A stretch of 64,000 nt of DNA from Polaromonas sp. YR568 (GCF_900116715.1 NZ_FPBM01000013.1:34122-98121); one strand, 5' to 3'; shown: positions 17,425 to 26,386, counted from the first letter of the stretch. The notes: a model not told the origin generated them from the letters alone. Numbers and translations: made by a program.

Positions 17425-20400
17425 ATGAATGTCTCCTCATGGTCGATCAAGAATCCGATCCCCGCGGTCATGCTGTTCGTGCTGCTGACCTTTGCCGGCA
17501 TGCTGTCGTTCAAGGCCATGAAGGTGCAGAACTTCCCGGACATCGACCTGCCCACCGTGACGGTGTCGGCCTCGCTGCCGGGCGCGGCGCCCGCCCAGCT
17601 TGAAACCGAAGTCGCGCGCAAGCTGGAAAACTCGATCGCGACGGTACAGGGCCTCAAGCACATCTACACCAAGGTGCAGGACGGCGGGGCCACCATCACC
17701 GCCGAGTTCCGGCTTGAAAAGCCGGTGCAGGAGGCAGTCGACGATGTGCGCGCCGCCGTGGCCAAGGTGCGCGGTGAGCTGCCCGCCGATGTGCGCGACC
17801 CGGTCGTGACCAAGATGGACCTGGCCGGACAGCCGGTGCTGGCCTTCACCATCCGCTCGCCGCGCATGGACGAAGAGGCCCTCTCCTGGTTTGTCGATAA
17901 CGATATTTCCCGCAAGCTGCTGTCCGTGCGCGGCGTGGGCGCCGTCAACCGCGTGGGCGGTGTGTCGCGCGAAGTGCGCATTGCGCTGGACCCGTCTCGC
18001 CTGCAAGCCCTGGGCGCGACGGCGGCCGATGTGTCACGCCAGTTGCGCCAGGTGCAGACCGAGAGCGCAGGCGGGCGCGCCGACCTGGGCGGCAGCGAGC
18101 AACCCATTCGCACGCTGGCCACGGTCAAATCCGCCGCCGAGCTGGGCAGCATGGAGCTGGCGCTGAGCGACGGCCGGCGCATACGGCTTGACCAGGTGGC
18201 CACCGTGAGCGACACCACCGCCGAGCCGCGCGCCGCCGCCCTGCTGGACGGCAAGCCTGTTGTGGGCTTTGAGGTCTCGCGCAGCCGTGGCGAGAGTGAA
18301 GTGGCTGTGGGCGCCGCCGTGCAGGCAGCACTGGCCGACCTCAAGCTGCAGCATCCCGACGTCGAGCTCACGGAAGCGTTCAACTTCGTGCAGCCCGTGC
18401 AGGAGGAATACGACGGCTCCATGCACCTGCTCTATGAGGGCGGCATCCTGGCGGTGCTGGTGGTATGGCTCTTCTTGCGCGACTGGCGCGCGACCTTTGT
18501 GTCTGCCGTGGCGCTGCCGCTGTCGGTGATCCCGGCGTTTATCGGCATGCATATGCTGGGCTTTTCCATCAACGTGATCACGCTGCTGGCGCTGTCGCTA
18601 GTCATCGGCATTTTGGTGGACGACGCCATCGTGGAAGTCGAGAACATCGTGCGCCACTTGCGCATGGGGAAAACGCCTTATGAAGCCGCCATGGAAGCGG
18701 CCGATGAAATCGGCCTGGCGGTGGTAGCCACCACCTTCACGCTGATCGCCGTGTTTTTGCCGACCGCCTTCATGAGTGGCGTGGCCGGAAAGTTCTTCAA
18801 GCAATTCGGCTGGACGGCGTCGCTGGCGGTGTTCGCCTCGCTGGTGGTGGCGCGGGTGCTGACGCCCATGATGGCGGCCTACATCCTCAAACCGGTAGTG
18901 GGCACGCACAGCGACCCGGCCTGGATGAGGTGGTACATGCGGGCGGCCACCTGGTGTATGCAGCACCGTGTGAAGACCATGATCATGGCGACGCTGTTTT
19001 TCTTCGGCTCGGTGGCACTGGTGCCGCTGCTGCCCACGGGCTTTATCCCGGCCGACGACAACTCGCAGACCCAGGTCTACCTGGAACTGCCCCCGGGCAC
19101 CACGCTGACCCAGACCAAGGCCTCCGCCGAACATGCGCGCCAGCTCATCAGCAAGGTCGAGCACGTCAAGAGCGTCTACACCACCATAGGCGGCGGCTCC
19201 GCGGGCGGCGACCCGTTTGCCATGCAGGGCGCGGCGGAAACCCGCAAAGCCACGCTGACGGTGCTGCTGGACGAACGCAGTCAGCGGCCGCGCAAGCAGG
19301 GCATCGAGAACAAGATGCGGGCCGCACTCGAGGCGCTGCCCGGCGTGCGCAGCAAGGTGGGCCTGGGCGGCTCGGGCGAGGCCTACATCCTGATGCTGAC
19401 GGCCGAGGACTCCAACGCACTGCTGGCAGCGGCGCTTGCCGTCGAGAAAGACCTGCGCACCATACCGGGCCTGGGCAACATCTCGTCGAGCGCCAGCCTG
19501 GTCAGGCCTGAGATCGCCATCAAGCCGGACTTCGCCCGCGCCGCCGACCTGGGCGTGACCAGCGCGGCCATGGGCGAGACGCTTCGTATTGCCACGGTGG
19601 GCGACTATGAGGAGTCATTGCCCAAGCTGAACCTGTCGCAGCGCCAGGTGCCCATCGTCGTGCGGCTGGACGATGCCGCGCGCAAGGACCTGAGCGTGCT
19701 CGAGCGCCTGGCGGTGCCCAGCGTGAAGCCGGGCGTGGGGCCGGTGATGCTGGGCCAGGTGGCCACCCTGGAAGTGACTGGCGGGCCGGCCATCATCGAC
19801 CGCTATGACCGCTCGCGAAACGTGAAGTTTGAAATCGAACTCTCGGGGCGCGCGCTGGGCGACATCACCGAAGAGGTCAAGCTGCTGCCGACCATCAAAA
19901 ACCTGCCGGCAGGCGTGAAAGTAGTGGAGGTTGGCGACGCCGAAGTGATGGGCGAGCTGTTTGCCAGCTTTGGCCTGGCCATGCTGACCGGCGTGCTGTG
20001 CATCTACATCGTGCTGGTGCTGCTGTTCAAGGATTTCCTGCACCCGGTGACCATTCTTGCCGCTTTACCCTTGTCCCTGGGCGGCGCCTTTGTCGGCCTG
20101 CTGATCGCGCAGAAGAGTTTTTCCATGCCCTCGCTTATCGGCCTGATCATGCTGATGGGCATTGCCACCAAAAACTCCATCCTGCTGGTGGAATACGCCA
20201 TCGTCGCGCGGCGGGACCACAACCTGTCACGCTGGGACGCCTTGCTTGACGCCTGCCACAAACGTGCGCGGCCCATCATCATGACCACACTGGCCATGGG
20301 CGCCGGCATGATGCCGATTGCACTGGGCTTTGGCGCGGCGGACCCGAGCTTTCGCTCGCCGATGTCGATTGCGGTAATTGGCGGCCTGATCACCTCCACC

Positions 20401-20547
20401 GTGCTCAGCCTGCTGGTGGTGCCCGCGGTATTTACCTACATCGATGACCTGGAACACCTGATCAAACGCATGACGGCACGGCTGCGCGGCAAGCAGGGTG
20501 ACGGAAAAACCCCGGAAAACCCGGCTGTAGAGGCCTCCTCCAAATAG
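17425..20547 (+). CDS. RND efflux pump inner-membrane permease (HAE1/AcrB family)
   Basis: A 1040-residue proton-driven drug/multimetabolite pump. The N-terminus (WSIKNPIPAVMLFVLLTFAG) and FPDIDLPTVTVSASLPGA are typical. The proton-relay Asp pair is in SLVIGILVDDAIVEVENIV, and the TM10 lysine equivalent is in GIATKNSILLVEYAI. Two large periplasmic loops alternate with 12 TM helices in two halves. A strong AAGGAG lies 8 bases before the ATG. Motifs place it among broad HAE1 pumps; the substrate is not predictable. It ends the four-gene operon and is followed by hairpins at 20559-20590. Confidence 0.95.
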   Translation: MNVSSWSIKNPIPAVMLFVLLTFAGMLSFKAMKVQNFPDIDLPTVTVSASLPGAAPAQLETEVARKLENSIATVQGLKHIYTKVQDGGATITAEFRLEKPVQEAVDDVRAAVAKVRGELPADVRDPVVTKMDLAGQPVLAFTIRSPRMDEEALSWFVDNDISRKLLSVRGVGAVNRVGGVSREVRIALDPSRLQALGATAADVSRQLRQVQTESAGGRADLGGSEQPIRTLATVKSAAELGSMELALSDGRRIRLDQVATVSDTTAEPRAAALLDGKPVVGFEVSRSRGESEVAVGAAVQAALADLKLQHPDVELTEAFNFVQPVQEEYDGSMHLLYEGGILAVLVVWLFLRDWRATFVSAVALPLSVIPAFIGMHMLGFSINVITLLALSLVIGILVDDAIVEVENIVRHLRMGKTPYEAAMEAADEIGLAVVATTFTLIAVFLPTAFMSGVAGKFFKQFGWTASLAVFASLVVARVLTPMMAAYILKPVVGTHSDPAWMRWYMRAATWCMQHRVKTMIMATLFFFGSVALVPLLPTGFIPADDNSQTQVYLELPPGTTLTQTKASAEHARQLISKVEHVKSVYTTIGGGSAGGDPFAMQGAAETRKATLTVLLDERSQRPRKQGIENKMRAALEALPGVRSKVGLGGSGEAYILMLTAEDSNALLAAALAVEKDLRTIPGLGNISSSASLVRPEIAIKPDFARAADLGVTSAAMGETLRIATVGDYEESLPKLNLSQRQVPIVVRLDDAARKDLSVLERLAVPSVKPGVGPVMLGQVATLEVTGGPAIIDRYDRSRNVKFEIELSGRALGDITEEVKLLPTIKNLPAGVKVVEVGDAEVMGELFASFGLAMLTGVLCIYIVLVLLFKDFLHPVTILAALPLSLGGAFVGLLIAQKSFSMPSLIGLIMLMGIATKNSILLVEYAIVARRDHNLSRWDALLDACHKRARPIIMTTLAMGAGMMPIALGFGAADPSFRSPMSIAVIGGLITSTVLSLLVVPAVFTYIDDLEHLIKRMTARLRGKQGDGKTPENPAVEASSK

Positions 20548-20558
20548 AGGAGACACGG

Positions 20559-20593
20559 GCGGCGCCAAAAAAAGCGCCGCAACGTGCGGTTTT
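20559..20593 (+). terminator. Tandem hairpins after the efflux operon, possible terminator
   Basis: A 7-base stem GCGGCGC/GCGCCGC (20559-20565 with 20574-20580) around an A-rich loop overlaps a second small stem CCGCA/TGCGG (20577-20589) that is followed by TTTT. They start 12 bases after the pump stop. The T run is short, so termination is only plausible. Confidence 0.4.
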
Positions 20594-20695
20594 ACGGGAA
20601 TTCGAAGGCATTTAGACGCCTGCGCCCACCGGGGTTTTGTTGGCCGGCCCCTCTGGCTGGCTTATACTCGTGGGTTCAGCTTTACATTTCTTCAC

Positions 20696-21742
20696 ATGTC
20701 AAAACGCGTACTGCTTTCGGGCGCAACTGGCCTGATTGGCGGCGAGTTGATGCTTCTTCTGGCCGCGCGCGGCGTCTACAGCACTGCTGTGGTGCGCGCC
20801 GCCGATTCGAACCAGGCCCGCACCCGCCTCCTGGAGCGCCTTCAAAAGAGCGTTTTGTGGAAACCCGAATTTGCCGACATGGTGTCGGCCGAGGCGGGCG
20901 ACGTCATTGAACCCAATTTCGGCCTCAGCACGGCGGTCCTGCAATCGGCCGACGTGATCCTGCATTCGGCGGCCAGCACCTCGTTCAAGCCCGGCGCTGG
21001 GGTTTACCCTATCAATATCAAGGCGGCCGAGCACTTTTCGGTCATCCTCAAGAACCTCGCCCCCTCCCAGCGCGGCTTTTTTGTCGGCACGGCGGCGGTT
21101 ACCACCGAGCCGCGCGGCGTGATCACCGAAGACATGCCCTTTGCCGGCTATGCCAACGACTACATCCGCTCCAAACGCGACGCCGAAACGCTGCTGCGCG
21201 CCGGCGGCAGCCCCTTTGTGAGCCTGCGCCCCGGCATCGTGCTGTCGCGCGGCATTGACGACGCCAAGCTGGCGCGCAACATGTTGTGGTCGATTCCAGT
21301 GATGGCCGAACTGGGCGATGTGCCCCTGGACCCGCTGGCCAGGCTCGACTTCGCGCCCGTGGACTTCATTGCCGGCGCCTTTGCCGAAATGCTGCTCAAG
21401 GACACGCTGGCGCACGACTGCTACCACGTGTCAACCGGCGAAGACTCCATGACGTTTAAAGCGCTGGCCGATGAGTTGACGGCCACGATGCCGGGCATCG
21501 GCAAGCTGGTGATGCGGGGGCGCGACTACGTGCCGACACCCAAATTTGCCCGCCAGCGATGGATGTTCGACGCACTGCAGCCTTACCTGCCTTTTTTGAC
21601 AGCCGACGCGGTGTTCAGCAACGCCCGTTTGCGCGCCGAAATCGGTGCGGCAGCCGTTGCGCCCGCACCGGTCAGCTATCTGGGGGAGCTATTGGGAACG
21701 TTCAGCCTGTCGGACGCCGTCCGGCAGATGTACACCCCTTGA
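20696..21742 (+). CDS. NAD(P)-dependent reductase, thioester-reductase/fatty acyl reductase-like SDR
   Basis: A 348-residue extended short-chain dehydrogenase. The nucleotide-binding motif is SGATGLIGGEL at the N-terminus. HSAASTSFKPG is the signature of the NAD_binding_4 group (thioester and fatty acyl-CoA reductases), and the active-site Tyr and Lys are in YANDYIRSKRDAE. It is followed 116 bases later by an acyl carrier protein and a ketosynthase on the same strand. That suggests it reduces an ACP- or CoA-bound acyl chain, or a sugar-like group on it. The exact reaction is not known; a generic epimerase is the alternative. Confidence 0.7.
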   Translation: MSKRVLLSGATGLIGGELMLLLAARGVYSTAVVRAADSNQARTRLLERLQKSVLWKPEFADMVSAEAGDVIEPNFGLSTAVLQSADVILHSAASTSFKPGAGVYPINIKAAEHFSVILKNLAPSQRGFFVGTAAVTTEPRGVITEDMPFAGYANDYIRSKRDAETLLRAGGSPFVSLRPGIVLSRGIDDAKLARNMLWSIPVMAELGDVPLDPLARLDFAPVDFIAGAFAEMLLKDTLAHDCYHVSTGEDSMTFKALADELTATMPGIGKLVMRGRDYVPTPKFARQRWMFDALQPYLPFLTADAVFSNARLRAEIGAAAVAPAPVSYLGELLGTFSLSDAVRQMYTP

Positions 21743-21858
21743 GGCACAAAAACAACGCCATCGCTTTTGTAGAATGACTTTGAGGCTCGAGCAATCGTCA
21801 GCTTGTCATGGCGATGGTGGGACAATGACGCTTTGTATACACATGTACTGGTTGGGTG

Positions 21859-22098
21859 ATGAATTCTGATTTGATCAATCTTTTTGCCGAGACGTTTGGC
21901 ATCAGCGAAGAAAAACTGCTGCCGGATGCCACGCTGGAGAGCCTCGGGCTGGACTCGCTGGCCGTCATCGAATTCCTGTTCCAGATCGAAGACCAGTTCG
22001 GCATCCAGATCCCTGACCAGGCCAACCCGCCTCGCACGCTTGCCGAAATGGTCCAGCTGATCGAGCCTTTGCTGCCAGCGGGCAAACCTGCCGCCTGA
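21859..22098 (+). CDS. Acyl carrier protein (accessory)
   Basis: A 79-residue acidic four-helix carrier. The phosphopantetheine attachment site is Ser33 in LGLDSLAVIEFL. The ATG at 21859 is preferred over an overlapping GTG at 21856. It is not in a fab cluster (no fabD or fabG around) but sits between a thioester-reductase-like protein and a ketosynthase, so it is likely dedicated to a special acyl product rather than bulk fatty acid synthesis. It needs a phosphopantetheinyl transferase encoded elsewhere. Confidence 0.92.
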   Translation: MNSDLINLFAETFGISEEKLLPDATLESLGLDSLAVIEFLFQIEDQFGIQIPDQANPPRTLAEMVQLIEPLLPAGKPAA

Positions 22099-22126
22099 GC
22101 CCTGACGGGGCCCTTTCAGGATACCC

Positions 22127-23374
22127 ATGCGTCGCGTTGCCATTACGGGTCTGGGCGTCATCTCCGCCGTCGGGACCGGCACCTCCGCATTCTTTCAAGC
22201 CCTGCTGTCGGCACAGTCCGGCATCCGGGCCGTAGACATCCCTTTTCCCACCGGCACCGAAAGCGTGCTCGCCGGTGCGATCGACTTTGATCCCGACCCT
22301 CACTTTCCGCGCGCGCGCCTGCTGACCATGGACCGCGTCAGCCAGTTCGCGCTGGTGGCGGGCCGCGAGGCCATGGCGCAAGCCGGGCTGGGGACAGAAC
22401 CCGGCTCCTTGCCCAATGGCCTCACACCGGAACGTTTTGGCGTATCGCTCGGTACGGGTAGCGGCGGCGCCGGCTCCACCGAGGCGGCGTACACAGCCTT
22501 GCTTGAGCAAAAAGTGGCGCGCCTGCGCCCCATGACGGTCGTGCTGGCGATGAACAACGCGATTGCCGCCCATGTCTCCATGGAGTTCGGCCTCAAAGGG
22601 CCGAGCAGCACAGTCTCCAACGCCTGCGCTTCCTCGGCCACCTCCATCGGCGAAGCCTTCCGCCAGATTCGCCACGGTTATGCCGATGCCATGCTGGCAG
22701 GCGGCTCCGAGGCGCTGCTAAACCGCGGCACCATCAAAGCCTGGCAGGCCATGCATACGCTGGCCAGGCCCCACGCCGGCGGCGCCGAAACGTCATGCCG
22801 CCCGTTTTCCGTCGACCGGACCGGGCTGGTGCTGGCCGAAGGCGCGGCCATGCTGGTACTGGAAGAGTGGGAAAGCGCCAAACGGCGCGGCGCCAACATC
22901 CTGGCAGAGCTTTGCGGCTACGCCTCGACCACGGACGCCCACCACCTGACGCAGCCCGACGCCCAGGGCCAGGCGCGCGCCATGACGCTCGCGTTGGAAG
23001 ACGCGAAACTGCAGGCATCCGACATCGGCTACCTCAATGCCCATGGCACGGCGACCGACGTGGGTGATGTGATTGAAACCAGCGCCATCAAGCTGGCCTT
23101 CCAGGACCTGGCCGCGCGCCTGCCCATCAGCTCCAGCAAAGGGGTGCACGGGCATGCAATGGGTGCGGCGGGCGCCATGGAATTCATCGCCAGCGTGCTG
23201 GCCCTGCGCGCCGGGCAATTGCCGCCCACGGCATTTCTTGAGAACCCGGACCCGCGCTGCGATCTCGACTACGTGCCGCTCACGCCCCGGTACGCCAAAG
23301 GCCTGCGCGCGGTGATGTCGAATTCCTTCGCCTTCGGCGGCTCCAATGCCGTGCTGATCGCCAAGTCGGCCTGA
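22127..23374 (+). CDS. Beta-ketoacyl-ACP synthase (FabF-like, accessory)
   Basis: A 415-residue condensing enzyme with the complete Cys-His-His triad: Cys167 (SNACASSATS), His306 (LNAHGTATD) and His343 (KGVHGHAMGAAG). The C-terminal NSFAFGGSNAVL loop is intact. It is FabF/KAS II-like but diverges around the Cys (CASSATS rather than the usual CATS-type context), and lies 28 bases behind the ACP gene, so the two probably act together in decarboxylative chain extension. A small CATCCC/GGGATG hairpin (23385-23403) follows the stop and lies between two convergent genes. Confidence 0.88.
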   Translation: MRRVAITGLGVISAVGTGTSAFFQALLSAQSGIRAVDIPFPTGTESVLAGAIDFDPDPHFPRARLLTMDRVSQFALVAGREAMAQAGLGTEPGSLPNGLTPERFGVSLGTGSGGAGSTEAAYTALLEQKVARLRPMTVVLAMNNAIAAHVSMEFGLKGPSSTVSNACASSATSIGEAFRQIRHGYADAMLAGGSEALLNRGTIKAWQAMHTLARPHAGGAETSCRPFSVDRTGLVLAEGAAMLVLEEWESAKRRGANILAELCGYASTTDAHHLTQPDAQGQARAMTLALEDAKLQASDIGYLNAHGTATDVGDVIETSAIKLAFQDLAARLPISSSKGVHGHAMGAAGAMEFIASVLALRAGQLPPTAFLENPDPRCDLDYVPLTPRYAKGLRAVMSNSFAFGGSNAVLIAKSA

Positions 23375-23425
23375 CGCCTGCAGCCATCCCGGCACAAGGG
23401 ATGTCAGCTGCGATACAACCCGGCT

Positions 23426-23929
23426 CTACGTCGACCGGATTTTCTTCACCAAGGCCGTTGTTGAATACCCGTCCACAAATGGAATCGCCTGCGCCTTGCC
23501 GCCGTAGGCTTTGACCACAGCGGTTTCGGCGAGCTTGTCCATGTCGTAATCACCGCCCTTGACCAGCAGGTCGGGCTGCAATTCAGAGATCAACTCAAGC
23601 GGTGTGTTCTCGTCAAACCAGGTGACCAGGCTCACCGACTCCAGCGCCGCCATCATGACGGCGCGGTCCTGCTCGTTATTGAGCGGCCGGTCTGGCCCCT
23701 TGCCCAGGCGGCGGGCCGATGCGTCGGTGTTCAGCGCCACCACCAGGCTGCCGCCCAGCGCACGGGCATGGGCCAGATAGGTAGCATGCCCCCTGTGCAA
23801 AACATCAAAGACGCCGTTGGTAAAAACAATGGGCCGGGGCAGCTCGGCCAGGCGCTGCGGCGCCTCCTCGCGGGACACGATTTTTTGCAGGAATTGGGGC
23901 GGCTGGGGAAGTAGGGGCTCGCTGGGCAT
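23426..23929 (-). CDS. rfaE2: D-glycero-beta-D-manno-heptose 1-phosphate adenylyltransferase
   Basis: A 167-residue nucleotidyltransferase making ADP-heptose for the lipopolysaccharide inner core. The catalytic signature is TNGVFDVLHRGHATYLAHA, and a second conserved block is LVKGGDYDMDKL with the C-terminal VDGYSTTALVKKI. It corresponds to the C-terminal half of E. coli HldE; betaproteobacteria often carry the kinase half (rfaE1) as a separate gene, not seen here. The ATG at 23929 is preferred over the preceding GTG. It follows the RidA-like gene by 9 bases and is probably co-transcribed with it. Confidence 0.93.
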   Translation of the reverse strand: MPSEPLLPQPPQFLQKIVSREEAPQRLAELPRPIVFTNGVFDVLHRGHATYLAHARALGGSLVVALNTDASARRLGKGPDRPLNNEQDRAVMMAALESVSLVTWFDENTPLELISELQPDLLVKGGDYDMDKLAETAVVKAYGGKAQAIPFVDGYSTTALVKKIRST

Positions 23930-23938
23930 CACGCCACT

Positions 23939-24289
23939 TTACCGGAAGGCCTGGGCCACGATCTCGACCAGCAGCCCGCCGTCGAGCTGCGCGCCCACCA
24001 CCGCACGCTGCGGCCAGGCGGCGCTGTCATCGCCGACCCATTGCCGCCAGACGGCATCCAGCTGCTTTTTGTCTTGAAGGTCCGCCAGGAAAATCTGCAC
24101 GCTCAGCAAGCCCGCGCGCGATGCGCCGGCATAGGCCAGATGCTCGTCGAGCATGAACAGCGTCTGCGCCAATTGCCCGGCGAAATCCAGCGAAGCATCG
24201 CTGGCGTTGGCTACCGCAAACACCTGCGCGCCGCGGGCCACCACCCGGCTGCGCCCGCCCGAGGCGCTCGGCCAGCGGACGTCCTGCAT
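23939..24289 (-). CDS. RidA/YjgF-family protein (Rid2-like)
   Basis: A 116-residue single-domain protein of the YjgF/YER057c fold: VARGAQVFAVANASDASLDFAGQ, then LLSVQIFLADLQDKKQLDAVWRQWVGD, ending AVVGAQLDGGLLVEIVAQAF. RidA proper deaminates reactive enamines and imines; it needs an arginine near the C-terminal third, which is absent here (GAQLDGG in its place), so this is probably a non-deaminating subgroup. The start codon overlaps the stop of the upstream ferritin-like gene (TGATG), so translation is coupled. That pairing is the best hint to its role. Confidence 0.8.
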   Translation of the reverse strand: MQDVRWPSASGGRSRVVARGAQVFAVANASDASLDFAGQLAQTLFMLDEHLAYAGASRAGLLSVQIFLADLQDKKQLDAVWRQWVGDDSAAWPQRAVVGAQLDGGLLVEIVAQAFR

Positions 24290-25158
24290 CAAGCCCCTGC
24301 GGCTGCGGGCTTGGTGGCGATGGACTCTGCAAGCTCCTTGCCGAGTTCCTTGCGGTAGCGGTTCAACTCCTGCACGGTCTTGAAGCTCTGGTTCATGAGC
24401 AGGCTCATGTTGTGCAAGATGCGCTCGACCACTTTGCCTTCCCAGACCGCATCAAATTTGATCTGGGTGTCGAGCCAGTGCTCCAGCCACTCGGGGTTGG
24501 GCAGGCGGCTCTGGATGGTGTCGCGCGGAAAGAGGCTTTTGTTCACATGCAGGTTGGTCGGGTGCAGGGCCTGCGCCGTGCGGCGCGCGCTGGCCATCAG
24601 CACGCCCACCTTGGTGAAAGCGGATTTGGCTTCATTGCCGAAGTTGTTGATGGCCCGCTTCATGTAGCGCAGGTAGGCGCCGCCGTGGCGCGCTTCGTCC
24701 TGGCTGAGCTGGGTGTAAATCTGCTTGATGACCGGCTCGGTATGCCATTCGCTGGCGCGGCGGTACCAGTGGTTCAGGCGAATCTCGCCGCAAAAATGCA
24801 GCATCAGGGTCTCCAGCGCGGGCGCCGGCTCAAATTCAAAGCGCACCTCGTGCAGTTCTTTTTCCGTGGGGGCCAGGTCCGGGCGGAAGCGCTTGAGGTA
24901 CTCCATCAGCACCAGCGAGTGTTTTTGCTCTTCGAAGAACCAGATGGACATGAAGGCCGAGAAATCGCTGTCGTCCTTGTTGTCGCGCAGGAACATCTCG
25001 GTGGCCGGCAGCGCGGACCATTCGGTGATCGCGTTCATCTTGATGGTCTGGGCCTGCTCGTCCGTCAGCTTGGCCGGGTCAAAACTGGCCCATGGAATGT
25101 CCTTGTCCATGTCCCAGCGGACGGATTCAAGTTGTTTGAACAGTTCGGGGTAAAGCAT
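24289..25158 (-). CDS. Ferritin-like di-iron protein, acyl-ACP-desaturase-like
   Basis: A 289-residue helical protein with carboxylate/histidine ligands for a di-iron site in ferritin-superfamily order: Glu in NAITEW, EEQKH in WFFEEQKHSLVLMEY, Glu in FCGEIRLNHW, and DEARH in LSQDEARHGGAYLRY. This EEXXH...DEXRH pattern is that of soluble stearoyl-ACP desaturases and related oxygenases. It may therefore introduce double bonds or hydroxyls into an acyl chain, or be a non-haem oxygenase of unknown substrate. The ATG at 25158 has AAGGAG 7 bases upstream. It is translationally coupled to the RidA-like gene. Confidence 0.75.
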   Translation of the reverse strand: MLYPELFKQLESVRWDMDKDIPWASFDPAKLTDEQAQTIKMNAITEWSALPATEMFLRDNKDDSDFSAFMSIWFFEEQKHSLVLMEYLKRFRPDLAPTEKELHEVRFEFEPAPALETLMLHFCGEIRLNHWYRRASEWHTEPVIKQIYTQLSQDEARHGGAYLRYMKRAINNFGNEAKSAFTKVGVLMASARRTAQALHPTNLHVNKSLFPRDTIQSRLPNPEWLEHWLDTQIKFDAVWEGKVVERILHNMSLLMNQSFKTVQELNRYRKELGKELAESIATKPAAAGA

Positions 25159-25488
25159 ATGAGCTCCTTCGCAATCGAATACGCAGATAAATCTGCCTTG
25201 GATGCCCTCCCGGCGCATCCTGGGTACTAGGGTGATTTTAGGCGGCTAATGTGACAACTTGCGACTTGTCAGCAATTTACCGGCAAATCAGGTGATTTCG
25301 ACCCCCATTCCGGCGTGTTCGCCTACCCAGGCCGCTGTTTCAAGCCCCATGCTGCCCTCGAACCAGGCTGAATCCAGCCGCTGCCGGGCTGCGTATTCCC
25401 AGGGCGGCGCCTACCCCGCGCCGCGCCAGCTTGTGCCACGGCCCCAAGAACGACAAAATGAAATACGCCTTCCACCTAACTGTCCACG
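25159..25488. other. Intergenic region between divergent di-iron protein and peroxidase genes
   Basis: About 330 bases between two divergent genes, so it must hold at least two promoters. Small inverted repeats are visible: GCAGAT/ATCTGC near 25183-25196 and GACAA/TTGTC near 25252-25270. A 93-codon frame (25259-25540) has no family-like features and is not called. Confidence 0.4.
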
Positions 25489-26127
25489 ATGTCCGCGAGT
25501 CCCATCATGCCTGCCTGCACGCCCAAAAACCTCCTGCTGAGCACGCTGTGCTGCGGCGCCCTGCTGGCAGCCCACCCGGGCGCGATGGCCGCCCCGTCCG
25601 GGCCGGCCACGCCAGCCGCCACCCCGGCGCCTGCGGCCTGCCCCAGCCTGCTGCAACAGGACTTTTTGCGCCTGCAGGACGAAAAACCCCAGTCGCTCTG
25701 CCAATACAGCGGCAAAGTGGTGGTCGTGATCAATACCGCCAGCTTTTGCGGCTTCACGCACCAGTACAAGGGGCTGGAAGCGCTTCACGCCAAATACAAA
25801 GACCAGGGCCTGGTGGTGCTGGGCTTTCCCTCCAACGACTTTTCGCAGGAAACCGGCAGCAACAAGGAGATTGCCGATTTCTGCGAAAGCACCTTTGGGG
25901 TGAAATTCCCCATGTTCACCAAGACCAGCGTGACCGGCAAGGACGCCAATCCGCTCTTCAAACAGCTGACGGCCAAGACAGGCACCACGCCCCGCTGGAA
26001 CTTCTACAAATACGTCATCGCGCGCGACGGTGTGAGCGTCACCAGCTTCAATTCCATGGCCGACCCGGCCAGCGGCGCCTTGCTCAAAGAGATCGAGAAA
26101 CAGCTGGCCGCCAAGCCGCCCCGTTAA
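25489..26127 (+). CDS. Periplasmic glutathione peroxidase-family protein
   Basis: A 212-residue thiol peroxidase. An N-terminal signal peptide (ending near GAMAA) and an Ala/Pro-rich linker precede the core. The catalytic residue is Cys87 in VINTASFCGFTHQYKGLE (Cys rather than selenocysteine), with the partner Gln/Trp motifs LGFPSNDFSQETGSNKEI and TPRWNFYKYVI. Such enzymes reduce lipid and organic hydroperoxides; export suggests protection of membrane lipids. An alternative ATG lies at 25507. The gene ends in a CGTTAAC...CGTTAAC repeat that can fold but lacks a T tract. Confidence 0.9.
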   Translation: MSASPIMPACTPKNLLLSTLCCGALLAAHPGAMAAPSGPATPAATPAPAACPSLLQQDFLRLQDEKPQSLCQYSGKVVVVINTASFCGFTHQYKGLEALHAKYKDQGLVVLGFPSNDFSQETGSNKEIADFCESTFGVKFPMFTKTSVTGKDANPLFKQLTAKTGTTPRWNFYKYVIARDGVSVTSFNSMADPASGALLKEIEKQLAAKPPR

Positions 26128-26306
26128 CGACAAAGCCGTTAACAAAAATTTACCTGGGGGACCTTTTATTTCAGGGAACTACCCCGCAGTTGTGCTCTCA
26201 TACTTCTGCAAGCGCAATCTGCTTACACAGGCTGCGCGGGCAAGAAAACAGTTTCATTGTTGCGAAGCCTTCTGAGCCGATCCGGTTCAGCTGCAATCCC
26301 GGGGCG

Positions 26307-26330
26307 CTCCTCCTCCTCCCTCCCTCCCTC
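26307..26330. repeat. Homopyrimidine tract with G-quadruplex potential on the minus strand
   Basis: A 24-base run of only C and T (TCC units followed by TCCC units) lies 57 bases before the FAD oxidoreductase gene. The complementary strand has GGGAGGGAGGGAGG followed by GGA units, enough for a G-quadruplex. It is flanked by two copies of CCGGGGCGCT (26299-26308 and 26338-26347). A slipped-strand or regulatory role is possible. Confidence 0.6.
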
Positions 26331-26386
26331 GTTCGCGCCGGGGCGCTTCGCAGCATTTTTATATTCCAGCCGGCAGGGCCCCGCCA

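Noticed and set aside
23385..23403. CATCCC/GGGATG hairpin as a terminator between ketosynthase and rfaE2
   Set aside because: Only a 6-base stem and no T tract on either side; too weak to list as a terminator.
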